Source of the DNA: Betaproteobacteria bacterium
Lineage (GTDB): Bacteria > Pseudomonadota > Gammaproteobacteria > Burkholderiales > Gallionellaceae
Direction: 5' to 3'
Assembly: GCA_028871775.1 (NCBI GenBank)
Contig: JAGWMH010000113.1
Coordinates: forward strand, 1-6,089
DNA length: 6,089 nt
Position 1 is the first letter of the stretch; each line of letters begins with the position of its first letter. The translations under genes and the position numbers were made by a program. The notes below the pieces were generated by a model that did not search any database, was not told the DNA's origin, and worked only from the letters and a program-made list of their open reading frames with translations. Of the stretch, positions 1 through 5,630 are shown in pieces.

Positions 1-1
1 G

Positions 2-928
2 CAAACCTGGCAAAAACTGGCGCCTTACCTGTTCATGCTGGGCGTGATGCTGCTGATCCTGGTGCTGATTCCCGGCATAGGCCGCGCGGTGAATGGCAGC
101 CGCCGCTGGTTGTCGCTGTTCGTCATCAACCTGCAACCGTCCGAGCTGATGAAGTTGTTCGCCGTGCTGTATGCCGCCGATTACACGATGCGCAAGGGCA
201 GCGTCAAACATACCTTCCGCAAGGCATTCCTGCCGATGTTCGCGGTGATGACGCTGGTGGGCTGGCTGCTGCTGCTGGAGCCGGACATGGGCGCATTCGT
301 GGTGATCTGCTCGATTGCGTTGAGCACCCTGTGGCTGGGCGGCTTTAACCTCAAGGTGTTCGGCGGGCTGGTATTTGCCTTGCCGCTCGCGTTTGCGGCG
401 CTGATTATTTCCTCGCCCTATCGCCTGCAGCGCGTCATCGGTTTCATGGACCCGTGGTCCGATCCTTTCGGCAAGGGTTACCAGTTGAGCCATGCGCTGA
501 TCGCCTTCGGGCGCGGCGAGTGGCTCGGCGTGGGGCTGGGGGCCAGTGTGGAAAAATTGTTTTACCTGCCGGAAGCGCACACGGATTTTCTGCTCGCGGT
601 CATCGCCGAGGAACTCGGCTTCTCCGGCGTGTGTGCGGTCATCCTGCTGTTTGCCGGGCTGCTCATCCGCGCCTTCGCCATTGGCCGCCAGGCCGCTTTT
701 CTCGACCGCCAGTTCGCCGCGTTGCTGGCGCAGGGCATTGCCATCTGGCTGGGGGTGCAGGCGATGATCAACATCGGCGTGAACATGGGCGTGCTGCCCA
801 CCAAGGGCCTGACCCTGCCCTTCCTCAGCTTCGGCGGCAGCGGCGTGGTGGTGAACTGCATCGCGGCGGCGATATTGCTAAGAATAGATTGGGAGAGTCG
901 GCGCATGATGCGGGGGTTGCCGGTATGA
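2..928 (+). CDS. ftsW: FtsW, septal peptidoglycan glycosyltransferase (5' end outside window)
   Basis: SEDS-family integral membrane protein that polymerises lipid II at the division septum together with its partner FtsI (PBP3). The reading frame is open from base 2, giving 308 visible residues. Typical FtsW is about 380-410 residues, so the N-terminus and first membrane segments lie upstream. Visible landmarks, numbered from the first whole codon, are [11 protein letters not shown] (about 27-37), QPSELMKL (45-52), a long [11 protein letters not shown] stretch (from about 170), PEAHTDFL with the Asp at 195 (codon 584-586), and [10 protein letters not shown] (272-281). In SEDS enzymes the Asp of the HTDF-type motif is the catalytic residue. 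Hydrophobic segments alternate throughout, as expected for a polytopic protein. The stop codon (926-928) overlaps the murG start by 4 nt. The position before murG matches the dcw order and separates FtsW from its paralogue RodA. No insertion or frame damage is visible here, unlike the downstream genes. Confidence 0.96.
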   Translation, partial: QTWQKLAPYLFMLGVMLLILVLIPGIGRAVNGSRRWLSLFVINLQPSELMKLFAVLYAADYTMRKGSVKHTFRKAFLPMFAVMTLVGWLLLLEPDMGAFVVICSIALSTLWLGGFNLKVFGGLVFALPLAFAALIISSPYRLQRVIGFMDPWSDPFGKGYQLSHALIAFGRGEWLGVGLGASVEKLFYLPEAHTDFLLAVIAEELGFSGVCAVILLFAGLLIRAFAIGRQAAFLDRQFAALLAQGIAIWLGVQAMINIGVNMGVLPTKGLTLPFLSFGGSGVVVNCIAAAILLRIDWESRRMMRGLPV

Positions 929-2016
929 CGCGCAACATCCTGATCATGGCAGGCGGAACCGGCGGCCATATCATGCCCGGGCTGGCCGTTGCGGATTGCC
1001 TGCGCGCACAGGGTTGGCATGTCACCTGGCTGGGCGCGCCCGACAGCATGGAAGCCGAGCTGGTGCCGAGGCATGGCTATGAAATGGCGTGGGTACGCTT
1101 CTCCGGCCTGCGCGGTAAGGGGCTGTTGCGCAAGCTGCTGCTGCCTTTCAACCTGCTGCTGGCGCTGTGTCAGAGCGCGGTTGCGTTGTTGCGCCATCGC
1201 CCCGACGTCGTGCTGGGCATGGGCGGTTACATCACTTTTCCCGGCGGCATCATGGCCGCATTGTTGCGCCGCCCGCTGGTCATTCATGAGCAGAATTCGG
1301 TTGCCGGGTTGAGCAACAAGACCCTGGCGCATTTTGCCAAACGCGTGCTGAGCGGTTTCCCGAAAGTGCTGCCCGGCGCCGAGTGGTGCGGTAATCCGGT
1401 GCGCGACAGCATTGCCGCATTGCCTGAACCGCAGCAGCGCTATGCCGCGCGCAACAGCGCACTCAATGTGCTGGTGGTCGGCGGGAGCCTGGGAGCAAGG
1501 GCGATCAACGAATGTGTGCCGCAGGCGCTGGCTTTACTGCGGGAGGGAGAGGGGAATAAGGGTTTGCTGCGCGAGGGCCTCTTCAACGTGATACACCAGA
1601 CCGGCAGGCAGCATTTGGAGGCGGTGCAAACAGCCTATCAACGAGCGGGGGTGACCGCCGAGATCAGGCCCTTTCTGGAGGATATGGCGCACTACTATGC
1701 ATGGGCAGATGTAGTGATCTGCCGCGCCGGGGCGCTGACCATCGCGGAACTGGCAGCGGCAGGTGTGGCGAGCATCCTGGTGCCCTTCCCGTTCGCAGTG
1801 GACGACCACCAGACCGGCAATGCGCGTTTTCTCAGCGAGCGCGGCGCAGCAATCTTGTTGCCGCAGGGCGAACTGACTCCGCGGCGCCTGGCGGATCTGT
1901 TGCAAGACATGACCCGGGCGCACGCCCTGACCATGGCACAGGCGGCGCGCGCGGCGGCGCAACCGGCAGCGGCATCACATGTGGCACGGGTGTGCGCAGA
2001 ATTGGCGGCGGCATGA
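925..2016 (+). CDS. murG: MurG, UDP-GlcNAc:lipid I N-acetylglucosaminyltransferase
   Basis: Peripheral inner-membrane GT-B glycosyltransferase that transfers GlcNAc to undecaprenyl-PP-MurNAc-pentapeptide to form lipid II. It has 363 residues (E. coli 355). The N-terminal glycine loop GGTGGH is at 10-15, GMGGY at 98-102, HEQN at 121-124, and GNPVR at 156-160. The second glycine loop VVGGSLGAR is at 184-192, and [23 protein letters not shown] runs to E275, the counterpart of the ribose-binding E269 of E. coli. The C-terminal [11 protein letters not shown] segment lies near 293-303. The start at 925 is set by the immediate [15 protein letters not shown] match; the longer open frame upstream is only a shadow of ftsW. 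The start overlaps the ftsW stop as ATGA, with a GGGGG run about 9 nt upstream as a possible ribosome site. Oddity: residues 204-220 contain LLREG twice, encoded by a short direct repeat, which adds about 10 residues relative to E. coli. Confidence 0.97.
   Translation: MTRNILIMAGGTGGHIMPGLAVADCLRAQGWHVTWLGAPDSMEAELVPRHGYEMAWVRFSGLRGKGLLRKLLLPFNLLLALCQSAVALLRHRPDVVLGMGGYITFPGGIMAALLRRPLVIHEQNSVAGLSNKTLAHFAKRVLSGFPKVLPGAEWCGNPVRDSIAALPEPQQRYAARNSALNVLVVGGSLGARAINECVPQALALLREGEGNKGLLREGLFNVIHQTGRQHLEAVQTAYQRAGVTAEIRPFLEDMAHYYAWADVVICRAGALTIAELAAAGVASILVPFPFAVDDHQTGNARFLSERGAAILLPQGELTPRRLADLLQDMTRAHALTMAQAARAAAQPAAASHVARVCAELAAA
1533..1577 (+). repeat. 15-bp imperfect direct repeats bracketing a short insert in murG
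   Basis: TTTACTGCGGGAGGG (1533-1547) recurs as TTTGCTGCGCGAGGG (1563-1577), with 13 of 15 bases identical. The copies are offset by exactly 30 nt and so stay in frame. The first copy is followed by GAGAGGGGAATAAGG. The result is the peptide [15 protein letters not shown] in MurG. The E. coli enzyme is about 10 residues shorter between the second glycine loop and the HQ(T/S)G motif, so this segment accounts for the length difference. It may be a slippage duplication or the decayed footprint of a GGGAGAGGG-type element; the sequence alone does not decide. Confidence 0.6.
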
Positions 2017-3494
2017 AGCACAAAGTCAAAAATATCCACTTCGTGGGCATCGGCGGTTCCGGCATGAACGGCATCGCGGAGGTACTGCTCAACCTCGGTT
2101 TTCAGGTGAGCGGCTCCGATCTGGCCGACAGCGCCGCCACCCAGCGCCTGCGGCAGCTCGGTGCGACAGTATATGTGGGGCATGCCGCGAGCCATCTCGC
2201 CAATGCGAATGCGGTAGTGGTGTCCACCGCAGTGGGCAAGGACAACCCGGAAGTGCTGGCGGCGCGTGCGCTCAACATCCCGGTGGTGCCGCGCGCCATG
2301 ATGCTGGCCGAGTTGATGCGCCTGCGCCAGGGTATCGCGGTGGCCGGGACGCACGGCAAGACCACGACTACCAGCCTGACCGCCAGCGTGCTGGCCAAGG
2401 GCGGTTTCGACCCGACCTTTGTGATCGGCGGCAGGCTTAACAGCAGCGGCACCCATGCCAGGCTGGGCACGGGTGAATTCATCGTGGTGGAAGCCGACGA
2501 ATCGGACGCTTCGTTCCTGTACCTGCAACCGATACTGGCGGTGATTACCAACATCGATGCCGACCATATGGAAACCTACGGCCACGATTTTGCAAGGCTC
2601 AAGCAGGCGTTCGTGGATTTCGTCGAGCACCTGCCGTTCTACGGCATGGCCATCGTGTGTGTGGATGACGCCAACGTGCGCGACATTCTGCCCCGCATCA
2701 CCAAGCCGGTCACCAGTTACGGTTTTGCCGAGGGCGCGCAAATCCGCGCGGTCGACGTGCGCCACGAAGGCGGCAGGATGCGCTTCACCGCGCTGTGCCG
2801 TCAGAACGGCCATCCGCGCGATCTGGATGTCACGCTCAATCTGGCCGGTTTGCATAACGTGCAGAACGCGCTGGCCGCAATGGCCGTGGGCATGGAAGTC
2901 GGCATCACCGATGCGGCCATCGTCAGCGCGCTGGCTGAATTCGAAGGAGTGGGGCGGCGCTTCCAGCGCTATGGGGATATCCCGTTGACGGGGAGTGCGG
3001 GGAGTTCACCCTCTCCCCAACCCTCTCCCTTGCAGGGCGAGGGAGCAAACGTTTCCTCTCCCGCAAGCGGGAGAGGAAGTTTTACTTTAATCGACGACTA
3101 CGGCCACCACCCCGCCGAGATGGCCGCCACCATAGCCGCGGTGCGCGGCGCCTTCCCGGGGCGGCGTCTGGTGCTGGCATTTCAGCCGCATCGCCACACG
3201 CGCACGCGCGACCTGTTCGAGGACTTCGTCAAGGTGCTGTGCACCGTAGACGCGCTGCTGCTGGCGGAAGTGTATGCCGCGGGCGAAGCGTCCATTGCGG
3301 CGGCAGACGGGCGCACATTGATGCATGCGGTGCGTGTGGCCGGGCAGGGCGAGGCGGTGTTCGTCGAACAGATACAGGATATGCCGCAGGCGATTTTGAA
3401 AATGGCCAGACCGGGCGATGTGGTGGTGACCATGGGCGCGGGTTCCATCGGCAGTGTGCCGGCACAAGTACGTCAATTGGCGGAGGGCGCATGA
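2013..3494 (+). CDS. murC: MurC, UDP-N-acetylmuramate:L-alanine ligase
   Basis: Cytoplasmic ATP-dependent ligase that adds L-Ala to UDP-MurNAc, the first amino acid of the stem peptide. It has 493 residues. Domain 1 begins [15 protein letters not shown] (9-23), the UDP-substrate-binding glycine-rich loop. Domain 2 has the ATP P-loop [10 protein letters not shown] (111-120), EADESDASF (160-168) and [11 protein letters not shown] (180-190). [11 protein letters not shown] (279-289), [10 protein letters not shown] (312-321), then DDYGHHPAE (361-369), [15 protein letters not shown] (391-405) and MGAGSIG (474-480) mark the junction and domain 3. The ATG overlaps the murG stop by 4 nt. No clear Shine-Dalgarno is present, only GGCGG-type sequence, which fits coupled translation. 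Oddity: between YGDIPL and [13 protein letters not shown] lie about 28 residues rich in Ser, Pro and Gly, encoded by a REP-like repeat. This is the domain 2/3 loop, where E. coli MurC has a short linker. All recognisable motifs are intact, so the protein should work. Confidence 0.97.
   Translation: MKHKVKNIHFVGIGGSGMNGIAEVLLNLGFQVSGSDLADSAATQRLRQLGATVYVGHAASHLANANAVVVSTAVGKDNPEVLAARALNIPVVPRAMMLAELMRLRQGIAVAGTHGKTTTTSLTASVLAKGGFDPTFVIGGRLNSSGTHARLGTGEFIVVEADESDASFLYLQPILAVITNIDADHMETYGHDFARLKQAFVDFVEHLPFYGMAIVCVDDANVRDILPRITKPVTSYGFAEGAQIRAVDVRHEGGRMRFTALCRQNGHPRDLDVTLNLAGLHNVQNALAAMAVGMEVGITDAAIVSALAEFEGVGRRFQRYGDIPLTGSAGSSPSPQPSPLQGEGANVSSPASGRGSFTLIDDYGHHPAEMAATIAAVRGAFPGRRLVLAFQPHRHTRTRDLFEDFVKVLCTVDALLLAEVYAAGEASIAAADGRTLMHAVRVAGQGEAVFVEQIQDMPQAILKMARPGDVVVTMGAGSIGSVPAQVRQLAEGA
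2990..3078 (+). repeat. REP-like double-hairpin element inserted in frame in murC
   Basis: The insert opens with a 9-nt tandem repeat, GGGGAGTGC (2990-2998) and GGGGAGTTC (2999-3007). CCCTCTCCC (3021-3029) then pairs with GGGCGAGGG (3035-3043) with one mismatch around a TTGCA loop. After it comes a 12-bp perfect palindrome, TTCCTCTCCCGC (3053-3064) and GCGGGAGAGGAA (3067-3078), around AA. The CCTCTCCCGCAAGCGGGAGAGG core is of a type I recall as a common dispersed repeat of proteobacterial genomes; that is from memory. It is translated as a low-complexity peptide (SPSPQPSP, then SSPASGRG) that has no counterpart in E. coli MurC. The left border GGGAGTTCAC resembles the right border GGAAGTTTTAC, so a decayed target duplication is possible. 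Confidence 0.8.
3482..3487 (+). promoter_or_regulatory. Strong Shine-Dalgarno for murB; bears on the start choice
   Basis: GGAGGG lies inside the last codons of murC. It is 3 nt from the ATG at 3491, which is short, and 9 nt from a second in-frame ATG at 3497, which is close to optimal. Initiation at 3497 would give a protein beginning MTEPAQ, two residues shorter, and would lose the ATGA overlap with murC. I keep 3491 because it matches the overlap pattern of the neighbouring genes, but 3497 is a real alternative. Confidence 0.6.
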
Positions 3495-4537
3495 ACATGA
3501 CAGAGCCGGCACAATTCATTGCTGAGGGACTGCGTGGGACGCTGCACCGCGATGTGGATATGCGCCGCCACACCAGCTGGCGCGCGGGCGGCCATGCCGA
3601 ACGTGTTTATCAACCGGCCGATCTGGCCGATCTCGCAACATTTCTGCGCACCCTGCCAGCTGGGGAGCCGCTGATTGCAATCGGCCTGGGCAGCAACCTG
3701 CTGGTGCGCGACGGCGGCCTGCGCGGCACGGTGCTGCTGTTGCATGGCGCACTGAATGAGTTGCGCAAGGAACCGGACGGGTTGGTCTCCCCGCAAGAGG
3801 GAGGCCGTGGTTGTAAAGCCACTGAAGTGGCAACAACCACGCTCTATGCACAAGCGGGTGTGGCCGGTGCAAAGCTGGCGCGCTTCGCTGCGCTGCATAA
3901 CCTGGCCAGCGCGGAATTCTTTGCCGGGATACCCGGCACAGTGGGCGGAATGCTGGCGATGAATGCCGGTTGTTATGGCAGCGAAATATGGGATGTGGTG
4001 GCACGGGTGCAGGTGATGACACATAGCGGGGATTTGCTGGAGCGAACTCCACAGGAATACGAGATTGGCTACCGGCATGTGGTGTTGAAGAAAAAGGTAG
4101 AAGGCAGAAGGGAGAAGGGTGAGAACCTTGGGCCTGGTGTTCCCCTTTCCCCTCCACTCTTTCCCCTTCCCCAGGAGTTTTTTGTGGGCGCATGGCTCAA
4201 GTTTGCGGCAGGTGATGGCGAAATCGCACGCGAAAAAATCAAGACGCTGCTGGACAAGCGCATCGCCAGCCAGCCGCTGAATTTGCCGAATGCCGGTTCG
4301 GTGTTCCGCAATCCGCCGGGCGAATATGCGGCACGGTTGATCGAGCAGTGCGGGCTGAAAGGCCGCCAGATCGGTGGGGCGCGCGTATCGGAGAAGCACG
4401 CCAACTTCATTGTGAATACGGGTAATGCCACGGCGGCGGACATCGAAAATTTGATCAATGAAGTGCGGGCTACGGTGCAGCGCCAGGCCGGGATCGAGCT
4501 GCATCCCGAAGTGCGCATTATTGGTGAAGCAAAATGA
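3491..4537 (+). CDS. murB: MurB, UDP-N-acetylenolpyruvoylglucosamine reductase
   Basis: Cytoplasmic FAD- and NADPH-dependent reductase that converts UDP-GlcNAc-enolpyruvate to UDP-MurNAc, the substrate of MurC encoded just upstream. It has 348 residues. [10 protein letters not shown] (28-37) and [18 protein letters not shown] (64-81) belong to the FAD-binding domain. [24 protein letters not shown] (142-165) follows, and GYRH places Tyr194/Arg195 at the positions of E. coli Y158/R159. NAGSVFRNP puts Ser270 at the catalytic proton donor (E. coli S229), and HPEVRIIGE supplies Glu340 (E. coli E325). [23 protein letters not shown] (287-309) is typical of the family. The overall form resembles the type II MurBs. 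Two stretches look inserted: about 97-117 (hairpin repeat) and about 201-228 (7-nt-periodic repeat, starting five residues after Arg195). Both keep the frame. E. coli murB is not in dcw, so its presence here is a lineage trait. Confidence 0.96.
   Translation: MNMTEPAQFIAEGLRGTLHRDVDMRRHTSWRAGGHAERVYQPADLADLATFLRTLPAGEPLIAIGLGSNLLVRDGGLRGTVLLLHGALNELRKEPDGLVSPQEGGRGCKATEVATTTLYAQAGVAGAKLARFAALHNLASAEFFAGIPGTVGGMLAMNAGCYGSEIWDVVARVQVMTHSGDLLERTPQEYEIGYRHVVLKKKVEGRREKGENLGPGVPLSPPLFPLPQEFFVGAWLKFAAGDGEIAREKIKTLLDKRIASQPLNLPNAGSVFRNPPGEYAARLIEQCGLKGRQIGGARVSEKHANFIVNTGNATAADIENLINEVRATVQRQAGIELHPEVRIIGEAK
3787..3840 (+). repeat. Nested hairpin element inserted in frame in murB (first insertion)
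   Basis: A small stem CTCCC (3787-3791) / GGGAG (3799-3803) encloses CGCAAGA. It is followed by a larger two-tier hairpin: outer arms GTGGTTGT (3807-3814) and ACAACCAC (3833-3840), inner arms GCCACT (3818-3823) and AGTGGC (3826-3831), all perfect. Only an AAA/A internal loop separates the tiers. It is translated as roughly [21 protein letters not shown], between LRKEPD and [15 protein letters not shown], where MurB proteins normally run straight from one beta strand into the next. The CCGCAAG-centred small stem resembles the murC element, so this may be a partial copy of the same family followed by a different palindrome. Confidence 0.75.
4091..4172 (+). repeat. Heptamer array with purine and pyrimidine arms, inserted in frame in murB (second insertion)
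   Basis: The left arm has GGTAGAA (4096-4102), GGCAGAA (4103-4109), GGGAGAA (4110-4116) and then GGGTGAGAA, all in strict 7-nt steps. The right arm has TTCCCCT at 4140-4146, 4147-4153 and 4161-4167, with CCACTCT in the step between, again 7-nt phased. The arms are roughly complementary (AGGGNGA against AGGGGAA), with CTTGGGCCTG between them. The stretch is translated as [22 protein letters not shown], between the GYRHVVL strand and [10 protein letters not shown]. That peptide is very unlike the surrounding enzyme, with a basic half and then a proline-rich half. The array therefore looks like an acquired repeat and not native MurB sequence. Confidence 0.72.
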
Positions 4538-5487
4538 ATACGTTGAACTCAGCCCATCACTCATCACCTATCACCCATCACGCTTTTGGGAAGGTCGCTG
4601 TGTTGTTCGGCGGACGCTCCGCCGAGCGCGAAGTGTCGCTCAAGAGCGGTGCGGCGGTGCTGGCCGCTTTGCGCAAGAGCGGTGTCGACGCGCACGGTTT
4701 CGATCCCGCCGTGCAGGATTTGCACGCTTTGCTGGGCGAGGGTTACCAGCGCGTGTTCATCGCGCTGCATGGACGTTTCGGCGAGGACGGCACGGTGCAG
4801 GGCGCGCTCGAGTTGATGGGCATCCCCTACACCGGCAGCGGCGTGCTGGCCAGCGCGCTGGCCATGGACAAGTGGCGCAGCAAGCTGGTATGGCAGGCGG
4901 CGGGATTGCCGGTCCCGAAATATGAGTTGCTGACTGCCGACAGCGATTTCGGTGCGGCCGCGGCACGCTTGGGATTGCCGCTGTTCGTCAAGCCGGCCAA
5001 CGAAGGCTCCAGCGTGGGCATCAGCAAGGTGAAGCAGGCCGGCGATTTGCGTGCGGCTTATGAAGAAGCGGCACGCCATGACAAACTGGTGATTGCGGAA
5101 GCGTTCATCGGCGGCGGCGAATACACCGTCGCCATCCTCGGCGAACGGGTGTTGCCGGTGATCAAGATCGAGCCGGCCAACGAGTTCTACGACTATGAGG
5201 CGAAATACCTGCGCGACGACACGCGCTACCTGTGCCCCTGCGGGCTTGCACCGGCACAGGAAGCGGAGATGCAGCGGCTGGCGCAACAGGGCTTTGCGCT
5301 GGTGGGCGGCACCGGGTGGGGGCGGGTGGATCTTCTGATGGATGAATCAGGCAGGCCGTATCTGCTGGAAATCAACACCGCGCCCGGCATGACCGATCAC
5401 AGCCTGGTGCCGATGGCGGCGCGCCAGGCCGGGATGAGTTTTGAACAACTGGTGTTGCGGATACTGGAATTAACTGAGAAGCGGTAA
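4534..5487 (+). CDS. ddlB: DdlB, D-alanine--D-alanine ligase
   Basis: Cytoplasmic ATP-grasp ligase that makes the D-Ala-D-Ala dipeptide added by MurF. It has 317 residues (E. coli DdlB about 306). [19 protein letters not shown] (21-39) places Glu31 at E. coli E15. [27 protein letters not shown] (77-103) follows. [12 protein letters not shown] (151-162) places Ser159 at S150, and FYDYEAKYL (218-226) places Tyr225 at Y216 in the omega loop. [10 protein letters not shown] (261-270) gives Arg264 and Asp266, and [10 protein letters not shown] (277-286) gives the metal ligands Glu279 and Asn281. [13 protein letters not shown] closes the active site with Ser290. The start overlaps the murB stop as ATGA, with GGTGA 7 nt upstream as a modest ribosome site. 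The N-terminus is about 16 residues longer than in E. coli, and most of this extension is encoded by a 7-nt repeat array. The stop codon overlaps the first repeat unit of the following intergenic element. Confidence 0.97.
   Translation: MNTLNSAHHSSPITHHAFGKVAVLFGGRSAEREVSLKSGAAVLAALRKSGVDAHGFDPAVQDLHALLGEGYQRVFIALHGRFGEDGTVQGALELMGIPYTGSGVLASALAMDKWRSKLVWQAAGLPVPKYELLTADSDFGAAAARLGLPLFVKPANEGSSVGISKVKQAGDLRAAYEEAARHDKLVIAEAFIGGGEYTVAILGERVLPVIKIEPANEFYDYEAKYLRDDTRYLCPCGLAPAQEAEMQRLAQQGFALVGGTGWGRVDLLMDESGRPYLLEINTAPGMTDHSLVPMAARQAGMSFEQLVLRILELTEKR
4554..4581 (+). repeat. Four tandem 7-nt repeats at the DdlB N-terminus
   Basis: CCATCAC, TCATCAC, CTATCAC, CCATCAC follow each other without gaps (consensus YYATCAC; on the other strand GTGATRR). 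They start 20 nt after the ddlB start codon and encode part of the unusual leader [12 protein letters not shown], before the conserved [10 protein letters not shown] strand. As 28 nt is not a multiple of three, each unit is read in a different frame. On the minus strand the unit shares its GTGA start with the GTGAAAN units of the ddlB-ftsQ element, which suggests related repeats. Confidence 0.8.
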
Positions 5488-5620
5488 AAGGTGAAACGTG
5501 AAAAGTGAAATAAAGATCGTGAAAGGTGAAATGGGAAACGTGATGCCCACCCGGCGCTGCGCGCCACCCTCCCTGCCGGGAGGGTACGTTTCACCTTTCA
5601 CATTTCACTTTTCACGGTTT
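5487..5620 (+). repeat. Composite inverted repeat with heptamer arms between ddlB and ftsQ
   Basis: This element fills nearly all of the 143-nt gap. The left arm is eight contiguous 7-nt steps from 5487 to 5542: AAAGGTG, AAACGTG, AAAAGTG, AAATAAA, GATCGTG, AAAGGTG, AAATGGG, AAACGTG. The right arm (5585-5620) is the inverse: TACGTTT, CACCTTT, CACATTT, CACTTTT, CACGGTTT. Pairing 5494-5542 with 5585-5620 gives about 35 base pairs, counting one G-T. The only interruptions are two 7-nt bulges on the left (within 5508-5521 and 5529-5542) and one extra base on the right. The apex holds two GC-rich hairpins. No transposase or clear target duplication is visible. It looks like a non-autonomous palindromic repeat; a role in ftsQ expression is possible but only inferred. 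Confidence 0.88.
5553..5585 (+). repeat. REP-like core of two adjacent GC-rich hairpins
   Basis: GGCGC (5553-5557) pairs with GCGCC (5561-5565) around TGC. Immediately after it, ACCCTCCC (5566-5573) pairs perfectly with GGGAGGGT (5578-5585) around TGCC. An alternative 6-bp stem, CCCGGC (5550-5555) with GCCGGG (5575-5580), would compete with both. The pair of hairpins, a GGCGC one followed by a CCCTC-CC/GG-GAGGG one, matches my memory of a widespread proteobacterial dispersed repeat. Its second half resembles the palindrome inside murC. It is not followed by a T-run. Confidence 0.75.
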
Positions 5621-5624
5621 GGAG
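5621..5624 (+). promoter_or_regulatory. Ribosome binding site of ftsQ at the edge of the inverted repeat
   Basis: GGAG lies 6 nt before the ftsQ ATG and directly after the last base of the right heptamer arm. ftsQ is the only gene start in the window with a free-standing site outside another coding region. If the long stem forms in the mRNA, this site would sit unpaired next to its base. Confidence 0.75.
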
Positions 5625-5630
5625 TAATCC

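Noticed and set aside
454..924. Upstream extension of the murG open frame
   Set aside because: The reading frame is open but encodes Arg/Gly-rich sequence in the wrong frame of ftsW. MurG homology begins exactly at 925.
562..1332. Minus-strand open frame (256 codons) across the ftsW-murG junction
   Set aside because: Gln- and Ala-rich shadow translation opposite two clear genes, with no supporting motif.
1695..2855. Long minus-strand open frame (386 codons)
   Set aside because: It lies antisense to murG and murC, whose motifs are unmistakable. Its translation has no recognisable domain and is explained by high-GC codon usage.
4140..4172. Triplex (H-DNA) mirror repeat in the pyrimidine tract
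   Set aside because: The tract has a single purine over 33 nt, but mirror symmetry holds only locally (CCCCTTTCCCC), so I did not call it.
3473..4567. Long minus-strand open frame (364 codons) opposite murB
   Set aside because: Antisense shadow of murB with no family motif. It reads through the repeat insertions in the same featureless way.
5441..5470. Promoter for ftsQ inside the end of ddlB (TTGAAC, 18 nt, TGGAAT)
   Set aside because: Each hexamer matches the sigma-70 consensus in only four of six positions, and the sequence is also coding. E. coli does have ftsQ promoters within ddlB, so a promoter is plausible, but this one cannot be supported by eye.
5566..5600. Intrinsic terminator after ddlB
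   Set aside because: The ACCCTCCC/GGGAGGGT hairpin is stable, but it is followed by ACGTTTCACC and not a T-run. ftsQ, the next gene of the operon, lies directly downstream.
5487..5620. CRISPR-like array
   Set aside because: The units are 7 nt and contiguous without spacers, and the arms are inverted. This is a tandem/inverted repeat and not a CRISPR.
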